Shown here: positions 18,278-27,726 of the stretch, piece by piece
Layout of the letters: every line of letters starts with the position of its first letter
How positions within the stretch are numbered: position 1 is the first letter of the stretch
DNA from: CAJXSD01 sp964633145
Lineage (GTDB): Bacteria; Pseudomonadota; Alphaproteobacteria; Rhodobacterales; Rhodobacteraceae
Length of the DNA: 64,000 nucleotides
Assembly: GCA_964633145.1 (NCBI GenBank)
Contig: CAZWFE010000010.1
Span: forward strand, 5,373 to 69,372
Direction: 5' to 3'
Position numbers and translations under genes: made by a program
Notes under the pieces: model-generated
The model's input: the letters and a program-made list of their open reading frames with translations, nothing else
Databases searched by the model: none
Told to the model about the DNA's origin: nothing

Positions 18278-18306
18278 GTTTACGCGTGGCCCTGCGACTT
18301 GGATCA
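18278..18306 (-). promoter_or_regulatory. Candidate sigma-E (RpoE-ChrR type) promoter of rpoH
   Basis: On the minus strand TGATCC (18306-18301), an 18-base spacer and TAAAC (18282-18278) closely match the Rhodobacter sigma-E pattern TGATCC-N18-TAAGA. The -10 lies about 50 bases before the rpoH start. In R. sphaeroides rpoHII is a direct sigma-E target. The match is seen in sequence, its use is inferred. Confidence 0.6.
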
Positions 18307-18434
18307 AAAAGGGTTCAAAAAACTTACCAAAATTCCGACATATTTTGCTAAATCCCTATTTTTATTAAAAATTTAAGCGACAGATTAATCATTTAGAAAC
18401 CTTTGGCGCTTTACACCAAAGCAAAGGAGGCAGC

Positions 18435-19946
18435 ATGATAACACGGGCATATAGCGTCTGTTTCGAAGGGATTGAGGCGCGTTTGGTTGAAATCGAATGT
18501 GTGGTGGCAAATGGGTTGCCAAATTTCACAATCGTCGGCCTGCCAGACAAAGCCATATCCGAGGCACGCGAACGCATCCGCGCGGCACTGGGGGAATTGT
18601 CAATCGCCCTACCGTCAAAGCGGATCACCATCAATTTGATACCTGCTGACCTGCCCAAAGAGGGCGCGCATCTGGATTTACCCATCGCCTTGGCGATGCT
18701 GGCGGCCTTGGATATTGTCCCGCCAGAGGATGTCGAAAACGCCATTGCCATTGGGGAATTATCGCTGGACGGGCGGATAAACCCAGTTTCGGGCGCCCTG
18801 CCCAGCGCGCTAAAGGCCGCTGAATTGGGTAAACATATGTTTTGCCCAGCGCCCTGCGGCGCAGAGGCGGCATGGATTGACGCCACCAGGGTGATTGCCG
18901 CACCCAGTTTACTGGCACTGATCCAGCACATGACAGGGCAAACCATCATTGCCCCGGCCACACCGCGCAGCAGCCATGTTTTACCCAGCGGCCGCGATAT
19001 GTCCGATGTCAAAGGCCAAGAACGCGCCAAACGGGCGCTGGAAATTGCAGCGGCGGGGCGTCACCATGTACTGATGGTGGGCACACCGGGTTCGGGCAAA
19101 TCAATGCTCGCCGCGCGATTGCCATCGATCCTACCCCCGATGACGGCCCAAGAAGCGCTGGAAACATCAATGATCCATTCGCTTGCGGGAACGCTGGGGG
19201 CGGATGGTTTGCAACACACGCGCCCCTTTCGTGACCCGCACCATACCGCGTCTATGGCTGCCATTGTGGGCGGTGGTCGTGGGGCCAAACCAGGGGAAAT
19301 ATCGCTGGCCCATAATGGCGTGTTGTTCTTGGACGAATTTCCGGAATTTCCGCGAAATGTTTTGGAAACCCTGCGCCAACCATTGGAAACGGGCCAAGTG
19401 GTCGTGGCGCGCGCCAATGCACATATTCAATACCCTTGCAAATTCAGTCTGATTGCAGCGGCAAACCCCTGTAAATGCGGATACCTATCCGATCCGGACC
19501 AAGCCTGCAGCCGCGCGCCGCAATGTGGTGCAGATTATATGGCCCGCATTTCTGGGCCACTGTTGGATCGGTTTGATCTGCGCATTGATGTGCCTGCTGT
19601 GCATTATCGCGATTTGACCAACACGCAGCATCTTGAAAGCAGCGCACAAATCGCGGATCGCGTGTTGGCCGCCCGAACACGGCAAAGCGAACGGTATGAT
19701 CAATTACCGCAAGTCACCACAAATGCGGATTTACAGGGTGCCGATTTGGAACACCACGTCAACCTGTGCCCCACCGCTGCGGGTTATTTTGACACGGCGG
19801 CCGAGCGATTGAAATTAACAGCCCGCGGGTATCATCGCATTTTGCGCGTGGCGCGCACCATCGCCGATCTGGATGATGCACCTGATATCGAAAAACACCA
19901 CCTTGCCGAAGCGATCAGTTTCCGAATGCCGCAAACGGTCGCCTAG
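18435..19946 (+). CDS. YifB/ComM-family Mg-chelatase-like AAA ATPase
   Basis: A 503-residue protein with an N-terminal Lon-S5-like ChlI domain, a central AAA+ Mg-chelatase domain and a C-terminal segment. Walker A is MVGTPGSGKSMLA near residue 216, Walker B GVLFLDEFPEF near 298, and a cysteine cluster NPCKCGYLSDPDQACSRAPQC follows. In naturally transformable bacteria ComM drives branch migration of incoming DNA; many non-competent species also carry it. A near-perfect AAAGGAGG ribosome site precedes the ATG. The 3' end overlaps convergent gshB by 4 bases. Confidence 0.93.
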   Translation: MITRAYSVCFEGIEARLVEIECVVANGLPNFTIVGLPDKAISEARERIRAALGELSIALPSKRITINLIPADLPKEGAHLDLPIALAMLAALDIVPPEDVENAIAIGELSLDGRINPVSGALPSALKAAELGKHMFCPAPCGAEAAWIDATRVIAAPSLLALIQHMTGQTIIAPATPRSSHVLPSGRDMSDVKGQERAKRALEIAAAGRHHVLMVGTPGSGKSMLAARLPSILPPMTAQEALETSMIHSLAGTLGADGLQHTRPFRDPHHTASMAAIVGGGRGAKPGEISLAHNGVLFLDEFPEFPRNVLETLRQPLETGQVVVARANAHIQYPCKFSLIAAANPCKCGYLSDPDQACSRAPQCGADYMARISGPLLDRFDLRIDVPAVHYRDLTNTQHLESSAQIADRVLAARTRQSERYDQLPQVTTNADLQGADLEHHVNLCPTAAGYFDTAAERLKLTARGYHRILRVARTIADLDDAPDIEKHHLAEAISFRMPQTVA

Positions 19947-20878
19947 GCGCGCTTGGCCTCGATCACTTGCCAAATCTTTTCGGCGACGTTGATCCCGTCA
20001 AAGCGTTCCAATTCTTGGATCCCCGTGGGCGATGTGACGTTGATTTCGGTCAAATAATCGCCAATCACATCGATCCCGACAAAAATCTGGCCATGTTCAC
20101 GCAATACCGGACCGATGGCAGCACAGATTTCGCAGTCACGCTCTGTCAGCTCGACCTTCTCGGGGCGGCCGCCGACGTGCATATTTGACCGCGTTTCACC
20201 CGCGGCAGGCACACGGTTAATCGCACCGATGGGTTCGCCATCGATCAAAATCACCCGTTTGTCGCCCTGCGTCACCGCCGGCAAATATTTCTGCGCAATC
20301 AACGGTTCGCGTGAAAACCCAGTGAACAATTCAAACAGGGACGACAGATTGCGATCGTCTTGGGTCAGGCGGAACACACCGGCGCCGCCGTTGCCGTACA
20401 GCGGTTTTACGATGATATCGCCATGCTGATCCTTAAACGCGCGTAAATTGTCGATATCGCGTGCAATCATGGTGGGCGGTGTCAGGTCAGGGAATTTCAA
20501 AACCAACAATTTTTCGGGGAAATTGCGGACCCAAAACGGATCATTGACCACCAATGTTTTGGGATGCACCAGGTCCAACATATGTGTTGTGGTGATGTAA
20601 TGCATATCAAAGGGCGGGTCCTGCCGCAGCCAGATCACATCGAAATCGGCCAAATCAACCGTTACCATATCGCCCAAAATTGCAGGGGTATCTGCCACCC
20701 GTTGCACCTGCATCGGATATCCGCGCGCGGTCAGCCGACCCTGATCGAATGCCAGCTGATCGGGGGCATAGTAAAACAATTCGTGCCCGCGGGCTTGTGC
20801 CTCTTCTGCGATGCGAAAGGTGCTGTCCGCGTTGATATTGACTGATCCAATCGGATCCATTTGGAACGCTATCTTCAT
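19943..20878 (-). CDS. gshB: Glutathione synthase
   Basis: ATP-grasp ligase (311 residues) joining gamma-glutamylcysteine and glycine in the cytoplasm. The N-terminus MKIAFQMDPIGSVNINADST is typical, IVKPLYGNGGAGVF is the ATP-binding glycine-rich loop, and GQIFVGIDVIGDYLTEINVTSP is the conserved C-terminal signature. The ATG at 20878 follows GGGGAA. The gene lies downstream of yraN and is probably on the rsmI-yraN-gshB transcript. Confidence 0.97.
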   Translation of the reverse strand: MKIAFQMDPIGSVNINADSTFRIAEEAQARGHELFYYAPDQLAFDQGRLTARGYPMQVQRVADTPAILGDMVTVDLADFDVIWLRQDPPFDMHYITTTHMLDLVHPKTLVVNDPFWVRNFPEKLLVLKFPDLTPPTMIARDIDNLRAFKDQHGDIIVKPLYGNGGAGVFRLTQDDRNLSSLFELFTGFSREPLIAQKYLPAVTQGDKRVILIDGEPIGAINRVPAAGETRSNMHVGGRPEKVELTERDCEICAAIGPVLREHGQIFVGIDVIGDYLTEINVTSPTGIQELERFDGINVAEKIWQVIEAKRA

Positions 20879-20942
20879 CGAATTCCCCAAAATATTGTTT
20901 GATCCTTAAATGACCTGTCTGACCACATTTATCAATGGGCAT

Positions 20943-21311
20943 TTATACCATTAAAAATTCGGCCAAGGCATTTACACGGATATCCACGATACCATTTTGA
21001 TCCACCAAGACAGCATCAAAGCGTTGATGTTGATCGGGTCGGTTCGCCAGATAGGTTTGCGCGCTGGCGCATATTCGCTGCGCTTGGCGCGTGGAAATAC
21101 GCTCTGCGGCTATGTCATGGGTCTGGGCGGCTTTGACCTCGGCAAAGATGATGGTATCGCCAAGCTGCACGATCAGATCAATTTCCCCGCCAGCCCCACG
21201 CCAGCGTTTTGCCAAAATTTGCGCCCCAAGTCGTTGATAGGCCTGTTCCGCGGCCAACTCTGCGGCATGGCCACGGTGATAAGAAATTCTACCCTTTATT
21301 TTGTGACCCAC
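20943..21311 (-). CDS. YraN/UPF0102-family putative nuclease
   Basis: Predicted small endonuclease-like protein (122 residues) with the PD-(D/E)XK core GEIDLIVQLGDTIIFAEVK typical of UPF0102, and RGHAAELAAEQAY before it. Function is unproven in bacteria. I place the start at GTG 21311, overlapping rsmI by 23 bases with GGGG upstream, because this gives the family length of about 120; the frame is open further to 21398 but that stretch is inside rsmI. The rsmI-yraN pairing next to an LpoA-like gene is conserved as in E. coli. Confidence 0.85.
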   Translation of the reverse strand: MGHKIKGRISYHRGHAAELAAEQAYQRLGAQILAKRWRGAGGEIDLIVQLGDTIIFAEVKAAQTHDIAAERISTRQAQRICASAQTYLANRPDQHQRFDAVLVDQNGIVDIRVNALAEFLMV

Positions 21312-22170
21312 TGTTTTGCGACCCCAGTGCCAGTGCCATTTGATATATTTCACGCTTGGGCCGGCCGGTGGCCTGCGCCACCGCATCGGCGGCATCACGA
21401 ACGGACATTTGGCCCAGCGCCTGTTGTAACTGCTGTTCTATATCCTCGGGGTTAACAGTTGGTTTATCTGCACGATCAATCAGGACAACGATTTCGCCCT
21501 TGACCGATTGGCCTGCGACGCGATCTGCCAGTTCTGACAGGGTGCCGCGCTGGATATCTTCGAATTTTTTGGTCAGTTCACGCATGTACACCGCAGCGCG
21601 ATGGCCCCCCATCACATCGGCGGCATCTGACAACATCGCGGCCAAACGCTTAGGCGATTCATAAAATATCAAGGTCGCAGGAATATCCATCAATTCAGAC
21701 AGTTTTTTGCGTCGCTGGGATTTGGAATTGGGCAAAAAACCTTCGAATAAAAAACGATCTGTCGGCAATCCCGCCAATGTCAGCGCGGTGATGCAGGCGC
21801 TGGGCCCCGGCGCCGAGGTCACCAAATGGCCCTGTGCGGCGATATCTTTGGACAGATGATAGCCCGGATCTGCAATTAATGGCGTTCCAGCCTCGGATGC
21901 ATAAGCAACCGACAGACCCTGTTCGATCCATTGGGCCAATTTATCCCGCACGCGGTCGCCGCTGTGATCATGATAGGCGACCAAGGGCCGATCCCCTAAT
22001 GCAATTCCGTGTATTTCCAACAGCTTGCGCATGCTACGCGTATCTTCGGCGGCGATAATGTCGGCACTGGCCAAAATATCCAAGGCCCGCAGCGTGATAT
22101 CCCGCGCCGTCCCAATCGGTGTTGCAACAAAATATAATCCAGCAGCTAATTTGACGTGTTTGTGATTCAT
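21289..22170 (-). CDS. rsmI: 16S rRNA 2'-O-methyltransferase RsmI (C1402)
   Basis: Tetrapyrrole-methylase-fold enzyme (293 residues) that 2'-O-methylates cytidine 1402 of 16S rRNA. Motifs: GLYFVATPIGTARDITLRAL near the start, AAEDTRSMRKLLE, SEAGTPLIADPGYHL, and FEGFLPNSKSQRRK. The ATG at 22170 follows AAAGGGTCC and gives a normal length; the open frame continuing to 22413 overlaps the divergent lipoprotein gene and is rejected. Confidence 0.96.
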   Translation of the reverse strand: MNHKHVKLAAGLYFVATPIGTARDITLRALDILASADIIAAEDTRSMRKLLEIHGIALGDRPLVAYHDHSGDRVRDKLAQWIEQGLSVAYASEAGTPLIADPGYHLSKDIAAQGHLVTSAPGPSACITALTLAGLPTDRFLFEGFLPNSKSQRRKKLSELMDIPATLIFYESPKRLAAMLSDAADVMGGHRAAVYMRELTKKFEDIQRGTLSELADRVAGQSVKGEIVVLIDRADKPTVNPEDIEQQLQQALGQMSVRDAADAVAQATGRPKREIYQMALALGSQNSGSQNKG

Positions 22171-22243
22171 GGCTGGACCCTTTGGGATATGGATTCTATC
22201 GTCACCCCCAAGGTAAAATATAATGGGATTGGGAGACGAAATA

Positions 22244-23410
22244 ATGTTAGGTAGCTTTCTTTCAGGGTTTTTTAGTATTCGCAAGGTTTTTGCTATTGGG
22301 GCGCTGTTGGGTTTAATGGCCTGTGACGAAATGCCGGCAGTGAAAGTGCCGAAACTGGACCTGTCGAAACCAATTCCGGTGGCATTGCTGGTGCCTAAAT
22401 CAGATGCTGACATCGCTAGTTTGGCAAAATCACTAGAAAATGCTGCGCGGCTGGCTGTGCAGGAATCACCCGATGTAGAGATTGATTTGCGCGTCTATGA
22501 CACCGCAGGCAATGAAACCATTGCGGCCCAAGTGGCGCAGCAGGCCGTCGACGACGGCGCGCAGATCATTCTGGGCCCGCTGCGGGCGGAAACGTCGAAT
22601 GCAGCGGCCGTAGCTGTTGCAGATGATGGCGTGAATGTGATCAGTTTCTCTAATAACCCCACAATTGCGGGTGGCAACCTGTATGTATTGGGCAAAACAT
22701 TCGATAATACAGCCGAGCGGTTGTTAGAATTCGCCGCAGCCCAAGGCAAATCCCGGGCTGTTGTCGCGTATCCAAACAACATAGAAGGCACATTCGGCCT
22801 ACAGGCGTTTCGCAAAGCGGCCCAGAAATCAGGCATCGCAATTGTAAGCGAACAGGGATTTGAATTCAACGAAACAGCTGTGGTAAACGCAATCCCGATG
22901 ATCCGCGCGGCCGTCGAAATTGAACAGGCAGATTTATTACTGCTGACATCGAACAGTTCAGGCGCCCTGCCATTGTTGGCCCAACTGCTGCCTGAAAACG
23001 GTGTCGACCCGATGGCTGTTCAATATGCCGGTTTGGGGCGCTGGGATGTTCCAGCGCAGATGTTGGATTTGCCGGGCGTTCAAAACGGATGGTTTGCAGT
23101 GCCAGACACCGCCAGCAACGAAAATTTCGCAACCCGTTATGAATTGGTCAATGGTGGGCGCCCACATAATTTGGCCAGCCTAGCCTATGACGCGGTGTCC
23201 ATAATCGCGCAAATCGGACGCGGTGACGGGGGCGCGGTGTTATCTGCACAAAATTTAACCAATCCGAATGGTTTCAAAGGCGTCGATGGCATTTTTCGCT
23301 TGAAAAATGACGGCACAAACGAAAGAGCACTATCACTTGCACAAATTATCGAAAAACAGGTAACGATCCTTGACCCTGCCCCACGCGCCTTCTCAATCGG
23401 GGGATTTTAA
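22244..23410 (+). CDS. LpoA-like penicillin-binding protein activator (lipoprotein)
   Basis: A 388-residue lipoprotein with a periplasmic-binding-protein fold, of the LppC/LpoA group; E. coli LpoA activates PBP1A from the outer membrane. A signal sequence ending in lipobox LMAC (cysteine near residue 27) is followed by a type I PBP-like domain (IPVALLVPKSD, IILGPLRAET, LASLAYDAVSIIAQIG). The ATG at 22244 follows GGGAGAC; an ATG at 22223 is an alternative. It is divergent from rsmI and its end overlaps glnD by 41 bases. The role in peptidoglycan synthesis is by family and context. Confidence 0.85.
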   Translation: MLGSFLSGFFSIRKVFAIGALLGLMACDEMPAVKVPKLDLSKPIPVALLVPKSDADIASLAKSLENAARLAVQESPDVEIDLRVYDTAGNETIAAQVAQQAVDDGAQIILGPLRAETSNAAAVAVADDGVNVISFSNNPTIAGGNLYVLGKTFDNTAERLLEFAAAQGKSRAVVAYPNNIEGTFGLQAFRKAAQKSGIAIVSEQGFEFNETAVVNAIPMIRAAVEIEQADLLLLTSNSSGALPLLAQLLPENGVDPMAVQYAGLGRWDVPAQMLDLPGVQNGWFAVPDTASNENFATRYELVNGGRPHNLASLAYDAVSIIAQIGRGDGGAVLSAQNLTNPNGFKGVDGIFRLKNDGTNERALSLAQIIEKQVTILDPAPRAFSIGGF

Positions 23411-26180
23411 TCCCGACTGCATCACGCCATCATTGGATTCAGGCGGTCTGATATGTCCGCCTGATGATATTTTTGATGTGGGTGCATTTTATCGCGCGAC
23501 CTTGGCGCAGGTCGGCGATATAGCGTCAGATGATTTGCGCAAATTGGTGATTTCCGATCTGCGCACACGGCGCAAATCAGGGATGGATCGGATCAAAGCG
23601 GCCTTTATCGAAAATCCGCGATCAGCCACGCAGGCAATCCGCAGCTATACATGGTTGACCGATTGTTTGGTGAAATCCGTCTGGGTCACGGCCAGCGAAT
23701 ATTTGCACCCCATTCACACCCCGACCGAGGGGGAAAAATTGTCCGTTTTGGCAGTGGGTGGCTATGGGCGCGGTGAAATGGCCCCATTCAGCGATGTCGA
23801 TTTGCTGTTCCTTACCCCGTACAAAGTGACCCCATGGGCCGAATCCGTTGTCGAAAGCATGTTGTATATGCTGTGGGATCTGCGGCTAAAGGTGGGGCAT
23901 TCCACCCGAACCGTGTCCGATTGCATTCGCTTGGGCAAAGAAGATTTCACAATCCGCACCGCGATGTTGGAACACCGCCATATTTGCGGAGAAGCACCCC
24001 TAGCCAAAGATCTAGATAACCGCCTGAGGCAAGAGTTATTCCAAGGAACCGAGCGCGAATTTGTCGAGGCAAAATTAAACGAACGCGATGCACGTCACAC
24101 AAAACAGGGCGGCCAACGCTATATGGTCGAACCCAACGTGAAAGAGGGCAAAGGCGGTTTGCGCGACCTGCAATCGCTGTTCTGGATTGCAAAATATGTG
24201 CATCACGTCGAAACCACCGCCGAACTGGTGGCCAAGGGGGTGTTTCAACCCGACGAATACGCCACATTCGCGCGCGCTGAAAATTTCCTGTGGGCCGTGC
24301 GATGTCATATGCATTTATTGGCAGGGCGCGCGACAGAACAGCTGTCATTTGATTTACAGGTCCAAGTGGCCGAGGCCATGCAATACGCGAACCGCGAAGG
24401 GCGCCGTTCGGTGGAAATCTTTATGCAAGATTATTTCCGCCACGCCACACGGGTTGGGGATCTGACACGCATTATCCTGACCGCGCTTGAGGCGACGCAT
24501 GCCAAGGACGCGCCCCTGCTGGAACGGATTTTCCGCAAACGTCCCCGTATCAAACCCGAATATCGCGTTGTTCATAACCGTTTGGCGTTGAAATCGCCCG
24601 ACAACTTTATCCAAGATAAACTGAATATCCTGCGCATTTTCGAAGAGGCCCTGCGCACTGGATTGTTGATCCACCCAGATGCCATGCGCCTAATTTCAGC
24701 AAATTTGGATAAAATCGACGATGACATGCGCAATAATCCAACCGCGCAGCGTATTTTTGTGGATTTGTTGCTAAAACACGGCAACCCAGAACGCGCGTTA
24801 CGGCGGATGAACGAATTGGGGGTATTGGCGGCCTTTATTCCCGAATTTGAACCCATCGTGGCAATGATGCAGTTCAACATGTATCACAGCTATACGGTCG
24901 ATGAACACACGATCCAATGTATTTCGAACTTGGCTGAAATTGAACGCGGCGAATTGCAAGAAGAATTGCCAATCGCGTCGTCCATCTTGGACGAGGGGAT
25001 CAATCGCAAAGCGATCTATGTCGCCCTGCTACTGCATGACATCGGCAAAGGTCGCCCCGAAGATCATTCGATCCTAGGCGCAAAAATCGCCCGCAAAGTA
25101 GCCCCGCGTTTGGGATTAAACGCAGAAGAGGTCGAAACCATTGAATGGTTGGTGCGCTATCACCTGTTGATGTCGGATATGGCGCAAAAACGCGATATCG
25201 CCGATCCGCGCACGGTACGCGATTTTGCGCGGGCTGTGAAAACTGTGAAACGGTTGGACCTGCTGACTGTGTTGACGGTCTGCGATATTCGCGGCGTTGG
25301 CCCAAATACATGGAACAACTGGAAAGCGGCCCTGATCCGCGCGCTTTATCGTCAGACCCGTCTGGTGCTAGAGGATGGGATGGAGGCCGTGACCCGCGAA
25401 AACCGCGGGGCCGAGGCACAGGTTGCGCTGAAACAGGCATTGCGCGACTGGCCCGGCACGGACCTGAAAATAGAAATGGATCGCCACTACGGCCCCTATT
25501 GGCAGGGGCTGCATGTAACCGCGCATGTGGTGTTTGCCAATTTGTTGCGCGGCATTGAAACCGATGAAATTCGGCTGGATCTGCACCCAGATGTGGAACG
25601 TGATGCCACACGGATTTGCTTTGCCTTGGTCGATCATCCCGGTATTTTTTCACGCCTTGCGGGCGCATTGGCGCTGGTTGGGGCAAATGTCGTAGACGCG
25701 CGTACCTATACATCCAAAGATGGCTATGCAACGGCCGCATTCTGGGTCCAAGACGGCGACGAAGGCCCCTATGAAAGCAGCCGCCTGCCCCGTCTGCGCA
25801 GCATGATCGAAAAAACCCTAAAAGGCGAAGTCATCGCACGCGATGCGATGCAAGAAAAAGACAAATTCAAAAAGCGCGAAAAAGCGTTTCGGGTGTCAAC
25901 TTCTGTCACCTTTGATAATGATGGGTCCGAAATCTATACCATTATTGAGGTCGACACACGCGACCGCCCCGGATTGTTGTATGATCTGACCCGCACCTTG
26001 GCCAATATGAACATCTATATTGCGTCTGCCGTTATTGCGACCTATGGCGAACAGGTGGTAGACACATTTTACGTCAAGGACATGTTTGGACTTAAGTTCT
26101 ATAACGAAACCAAACAACGTGCCATCGAACGCAATCTGCGCGACGCCATCGCCAAGGGCGTCGAACGCGCCCAAGGATAA
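23370..26180 (+). CDS. glnD: [Protein-PII] uridylyltransferase / uridylyl-removing enzyme
   Basis: Nitrogen-status sensor (936 residues from TTG) that adds or removes UMP on PII proteins according to glutamine. The nucleotidyltransferase motif GGYGRGEMAPFSDVDLLFL is near residue 130, the HD domain LLLHDIGKGRPEDHS near 555, and two C-terminal ACT domains (VDHPGIFSRLAGALALVG and VDTRDRPGLLYDLTRTL) bind glutamine. No ATG is suitably placed. TTG 23370, inside the lipoprotein gene, keeps a normal N-terminus, and TTG 23433 is an alternative. It is followed closely by murJ. Confidence 0.95.
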   Translation: MTLPHAPSQSGDFNPDCITPSLDSGGLICPPDDIFDVGAFYRATLAQVGDIASDDLRKLVISDLRTRRKSGMDRIKAAFIENPRSATQAIRSYTWLTDCLVKSVWVTASEYLHPIHTPTEGEKLSVLAVGGYGRGEMAPFSDVDLLFLTPYKVTPWAESVVESMLYMLWDLRLKVGHSTRTVSDCIRLGKEDFTIRTAMLEHRHICGEAPLAKDLDNRLRQELFQGTEREFVEAKLNERDARHTKQGGQRYMVEPNVKEGKGGLRDLQSLFWIAKYVHHVETTAELVAKGVFQPDEYATFARAENFLWAVRCHMHLLAGRATEQLSFDLQVQVAEAMQYANREGRRSVEIFMQDYFRHATRVGDLTRIILTALEATHAKDAPLLERIFRKRPRIKPEYRVVHNRLALKSPDNFIQDKLNILRIFEEALRTGLLIHPDAMRLISANLDKIDDDMRNNPTAQRIFVDLLLKHGNPERALRRMNELGVLAAFIPEFEPIVAMMQFNMYHSYTVDEHTIQCISNLAEIERGELQEELPIASSILDEGINRKAIYVALLLHDIGKGRPEDHSILGAKIARKVAPRLGLNAEEVETIEWLVRYHLLMSDMAQKRDIADPRTVRDFARAVKTVKRLDLLTVLTVCDIRGVGPNTWNNWKAALIRALYRQTRLVLEDGMEAVTRENRGAEAQVALKQALRDWPGTDLKIEMDRHYGPYWQGLHVTAHVVFANLLRGIETDEIRLDLHPDVERDATRICFALVDHPGIFSRLAGALALVGANVVDARTYTSKDGYATAAFWVQDGDEGPYESSRLPRLRSMIEKTLKGEVIARDAMQEKDKFKKREKAFRVSTSVTFDNDGSEIYTIIEVDTRDRPGLLYDLTRTLANMNIYIASAVIATYGEQVVDTFYVKDMFGLKFYNETKQRAIERNLRDAIAKGVERAQG

Positions 26181-26196
26181 CACATAGGGATAACAT

Positions 26197-27726
26197 ATGC
26201 TGCGATCCATCATGACAGTGGGATTTTGGACCTTGCTCAGCCGTGTGCTGGGCATGGTACGCGAAATTTTGCTGTTTGCCTTGATTGGCGCGGGTCCGGT
26301 TTTGGATGCCTTTGTCGCAGCCTTTCGCCTGCCCAATATGTTTCGCCGGTTCTTTGCCGAAGGGGCCTTTAATGCGGCCTTTGTTCCCATGCTTTCCAAG
26401 CGATTGGCCGATGATCGTGATGCGGTTGGCTTTGCCAATCAGGCGATGGGCGGATTGGCCTTTGTGGTGATGATCCTAACCGCTGTTGCGATGATTTTCA
26501 TGCCTGTCTTGGTTTGGATCACGGCCAGCGGGTTTGCGGGGGATACACGGTTTGACATGACCGTGGATTACGGGCGCGTGATGTTTCCCTATATCCTGTT
26601 CATATCATCCGCCGCCCTGTTGTCGGGGGCACTGAATGCCAAGGGACATTTTGCAGTGGCCGCCGCAGCGCCTGTATTTTTGAACATCTTAGTCATCGCG
26701 GCGCTGGGGCTGTCATGGATCATGGACGGGCGGCATATATCCTATCTGATTTGGTCAATCCCTGTTGCGGGTGTTGTGCAATTGGCCATGGTCTGGGTCG
26801 CCTGTCACAAGGCCGGATTGCCCATCACACTATCCCGCCCCAGATTGTCGCCCGACATGAAACAACTGATCCGCATTGCAGTTCCGGCTGCTTTGGCCAA
26901 TGGGGTGGTTCAGATCAATTTGTTGGTTGGGCAACTGGTATCGTCACAATATACCGGCGCCGTCAGCTGGCTGTATGGTGCGGACCGATTGTACCAGCTG
27001 CCCTTGGGCGTGGTGGGCATTGCCGTGGGATTGGTATTGCTGCCCGAATTATCCAAACGGCTGCAAACACATGATGATGCCGGTGCCAAAGATGCATTCA
27101 ATCGTGGAACCGAAATTGCGCTGGCACTGACGCTGCCTGCGGCGGTCGCATTGTTTGTGATCCCTGTTCCATTGGCGTCCATGCTGTATGAATATGGTGC
27201 GACGGGGCGCGACGATATTTTGGCCATAGGACTGGCAACCGCCATTTATGGTTTGGGCCTGCCTGCGTTTATTTTGCAAAAACTGCTACAGCCCCTGTTT
27301 TTCGCGCGCGAAGATACAAAAACACCGTTTCGCTTTGCAGTGTGGTCCATGATCATAAACGCCGCGCTTGCACTGGGGCTGATGCCGTGGTTGGGCTGGA
27401 TTTCGGCCGCTGTCGCCACGACCCTGTCATCGTGGGTCATGGTCGCCCTATTGGCAGGGTCTGCCCGCAAGTTTGGGGATGTGGCGCGCATCAGTCCAAC
27501 GGTTAAATCCCGTGTCCTAAGGATGTGTATTGCATCAGGGATCATGGGCGCCACCCTGTGGTGCATGGCCATGGTTGTGATGGATTATGCCGCAGATGCC
27601 CCCAGTCGGATCGCCCTTGCACTGGGGTTAATCGCGCTTGGTATTGTGGTCTATGGGATCGCTGGGCGCAGCTTAGGCGCGTTTGATGTACAGGACCTGA
27701 AATCCAGCCTACGCCGCAGCCGTTAA
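26197..27726 (+). CDS. murJ: Lipid II flippase MurJ (MviN)
   Basis: Polytopic inner-membrane protein (509 residues, about 14 membrane helices) that flips lipid II to the periplasm for peptidoglycan synthesis. The MOP-superfamily signature is at the N-terminus: SRVLGMVREILLFALIGAG, RLPNMFRRFFAEGAFNAAFVP. AGGGATAAC precedes the ATG, 16 bases after glnD. The stop overlaps the convergent rhomboid-like gene by 4 bases. Confidence 0.96.
   Translation: MLRSIMTVGFWTLLSRVLGMVREILLFALIGAGPVLDAFVAAFRLPNMFRRFFAEGAFNAAFVPMLSKRLADDRDAVGFANQAMGGLAFVVMILTAVAMIFMPVLVWITASGFAGDTRFDMTVDYGRVMFPYILFISSAALLSGALNAKGHFAVAAAAPVFLNILVIAALGLSWIMDGRHISYLIWSIPVAGVVQLAMVWVACHKAGLPITLSRPRLSPDMKQLIRIAVPAALANGVVQINLLVGQLVSSQYTGAVSWLYGADRLYQLPLGVVGIAVGLVLLPELSKRLQTHDDAGAKDAFNRGTEIALALTLPAAVALFVIPVPLASMLYEYGATGRDDILAIGLATAIYGLGLPAFILQKLLQPLFFAREDTKTPFRFAVWSMIINAALALGLMPWLGWISAAVATTLSSWVMVALLAGSARKFGDVARISPTVKSRVLRMCIASGIMGATLWCMAMVVMDYAADAPSRIALALGLIALGIVVYGIAGRSLGAFDVQDLKSSLRRSR

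Noticed and set aside
22171..22413. An N-terminal extension of RsmI up to 22413
   Set aside because: It would overlap the signal-peptide region of the divergent lipoprotein gene. ATG 22170 has a good ribosome site and gives the normal RsmI length.
25000..25740. A 246-codon open frame on the minus strand inside glnD
   Set aside because: It is fully antisense to conserved HD/ACT-coding sequence, is rich in Arg/Pro/Ser as expected for a reverse frame of this codon usage, and has no ribosome site.
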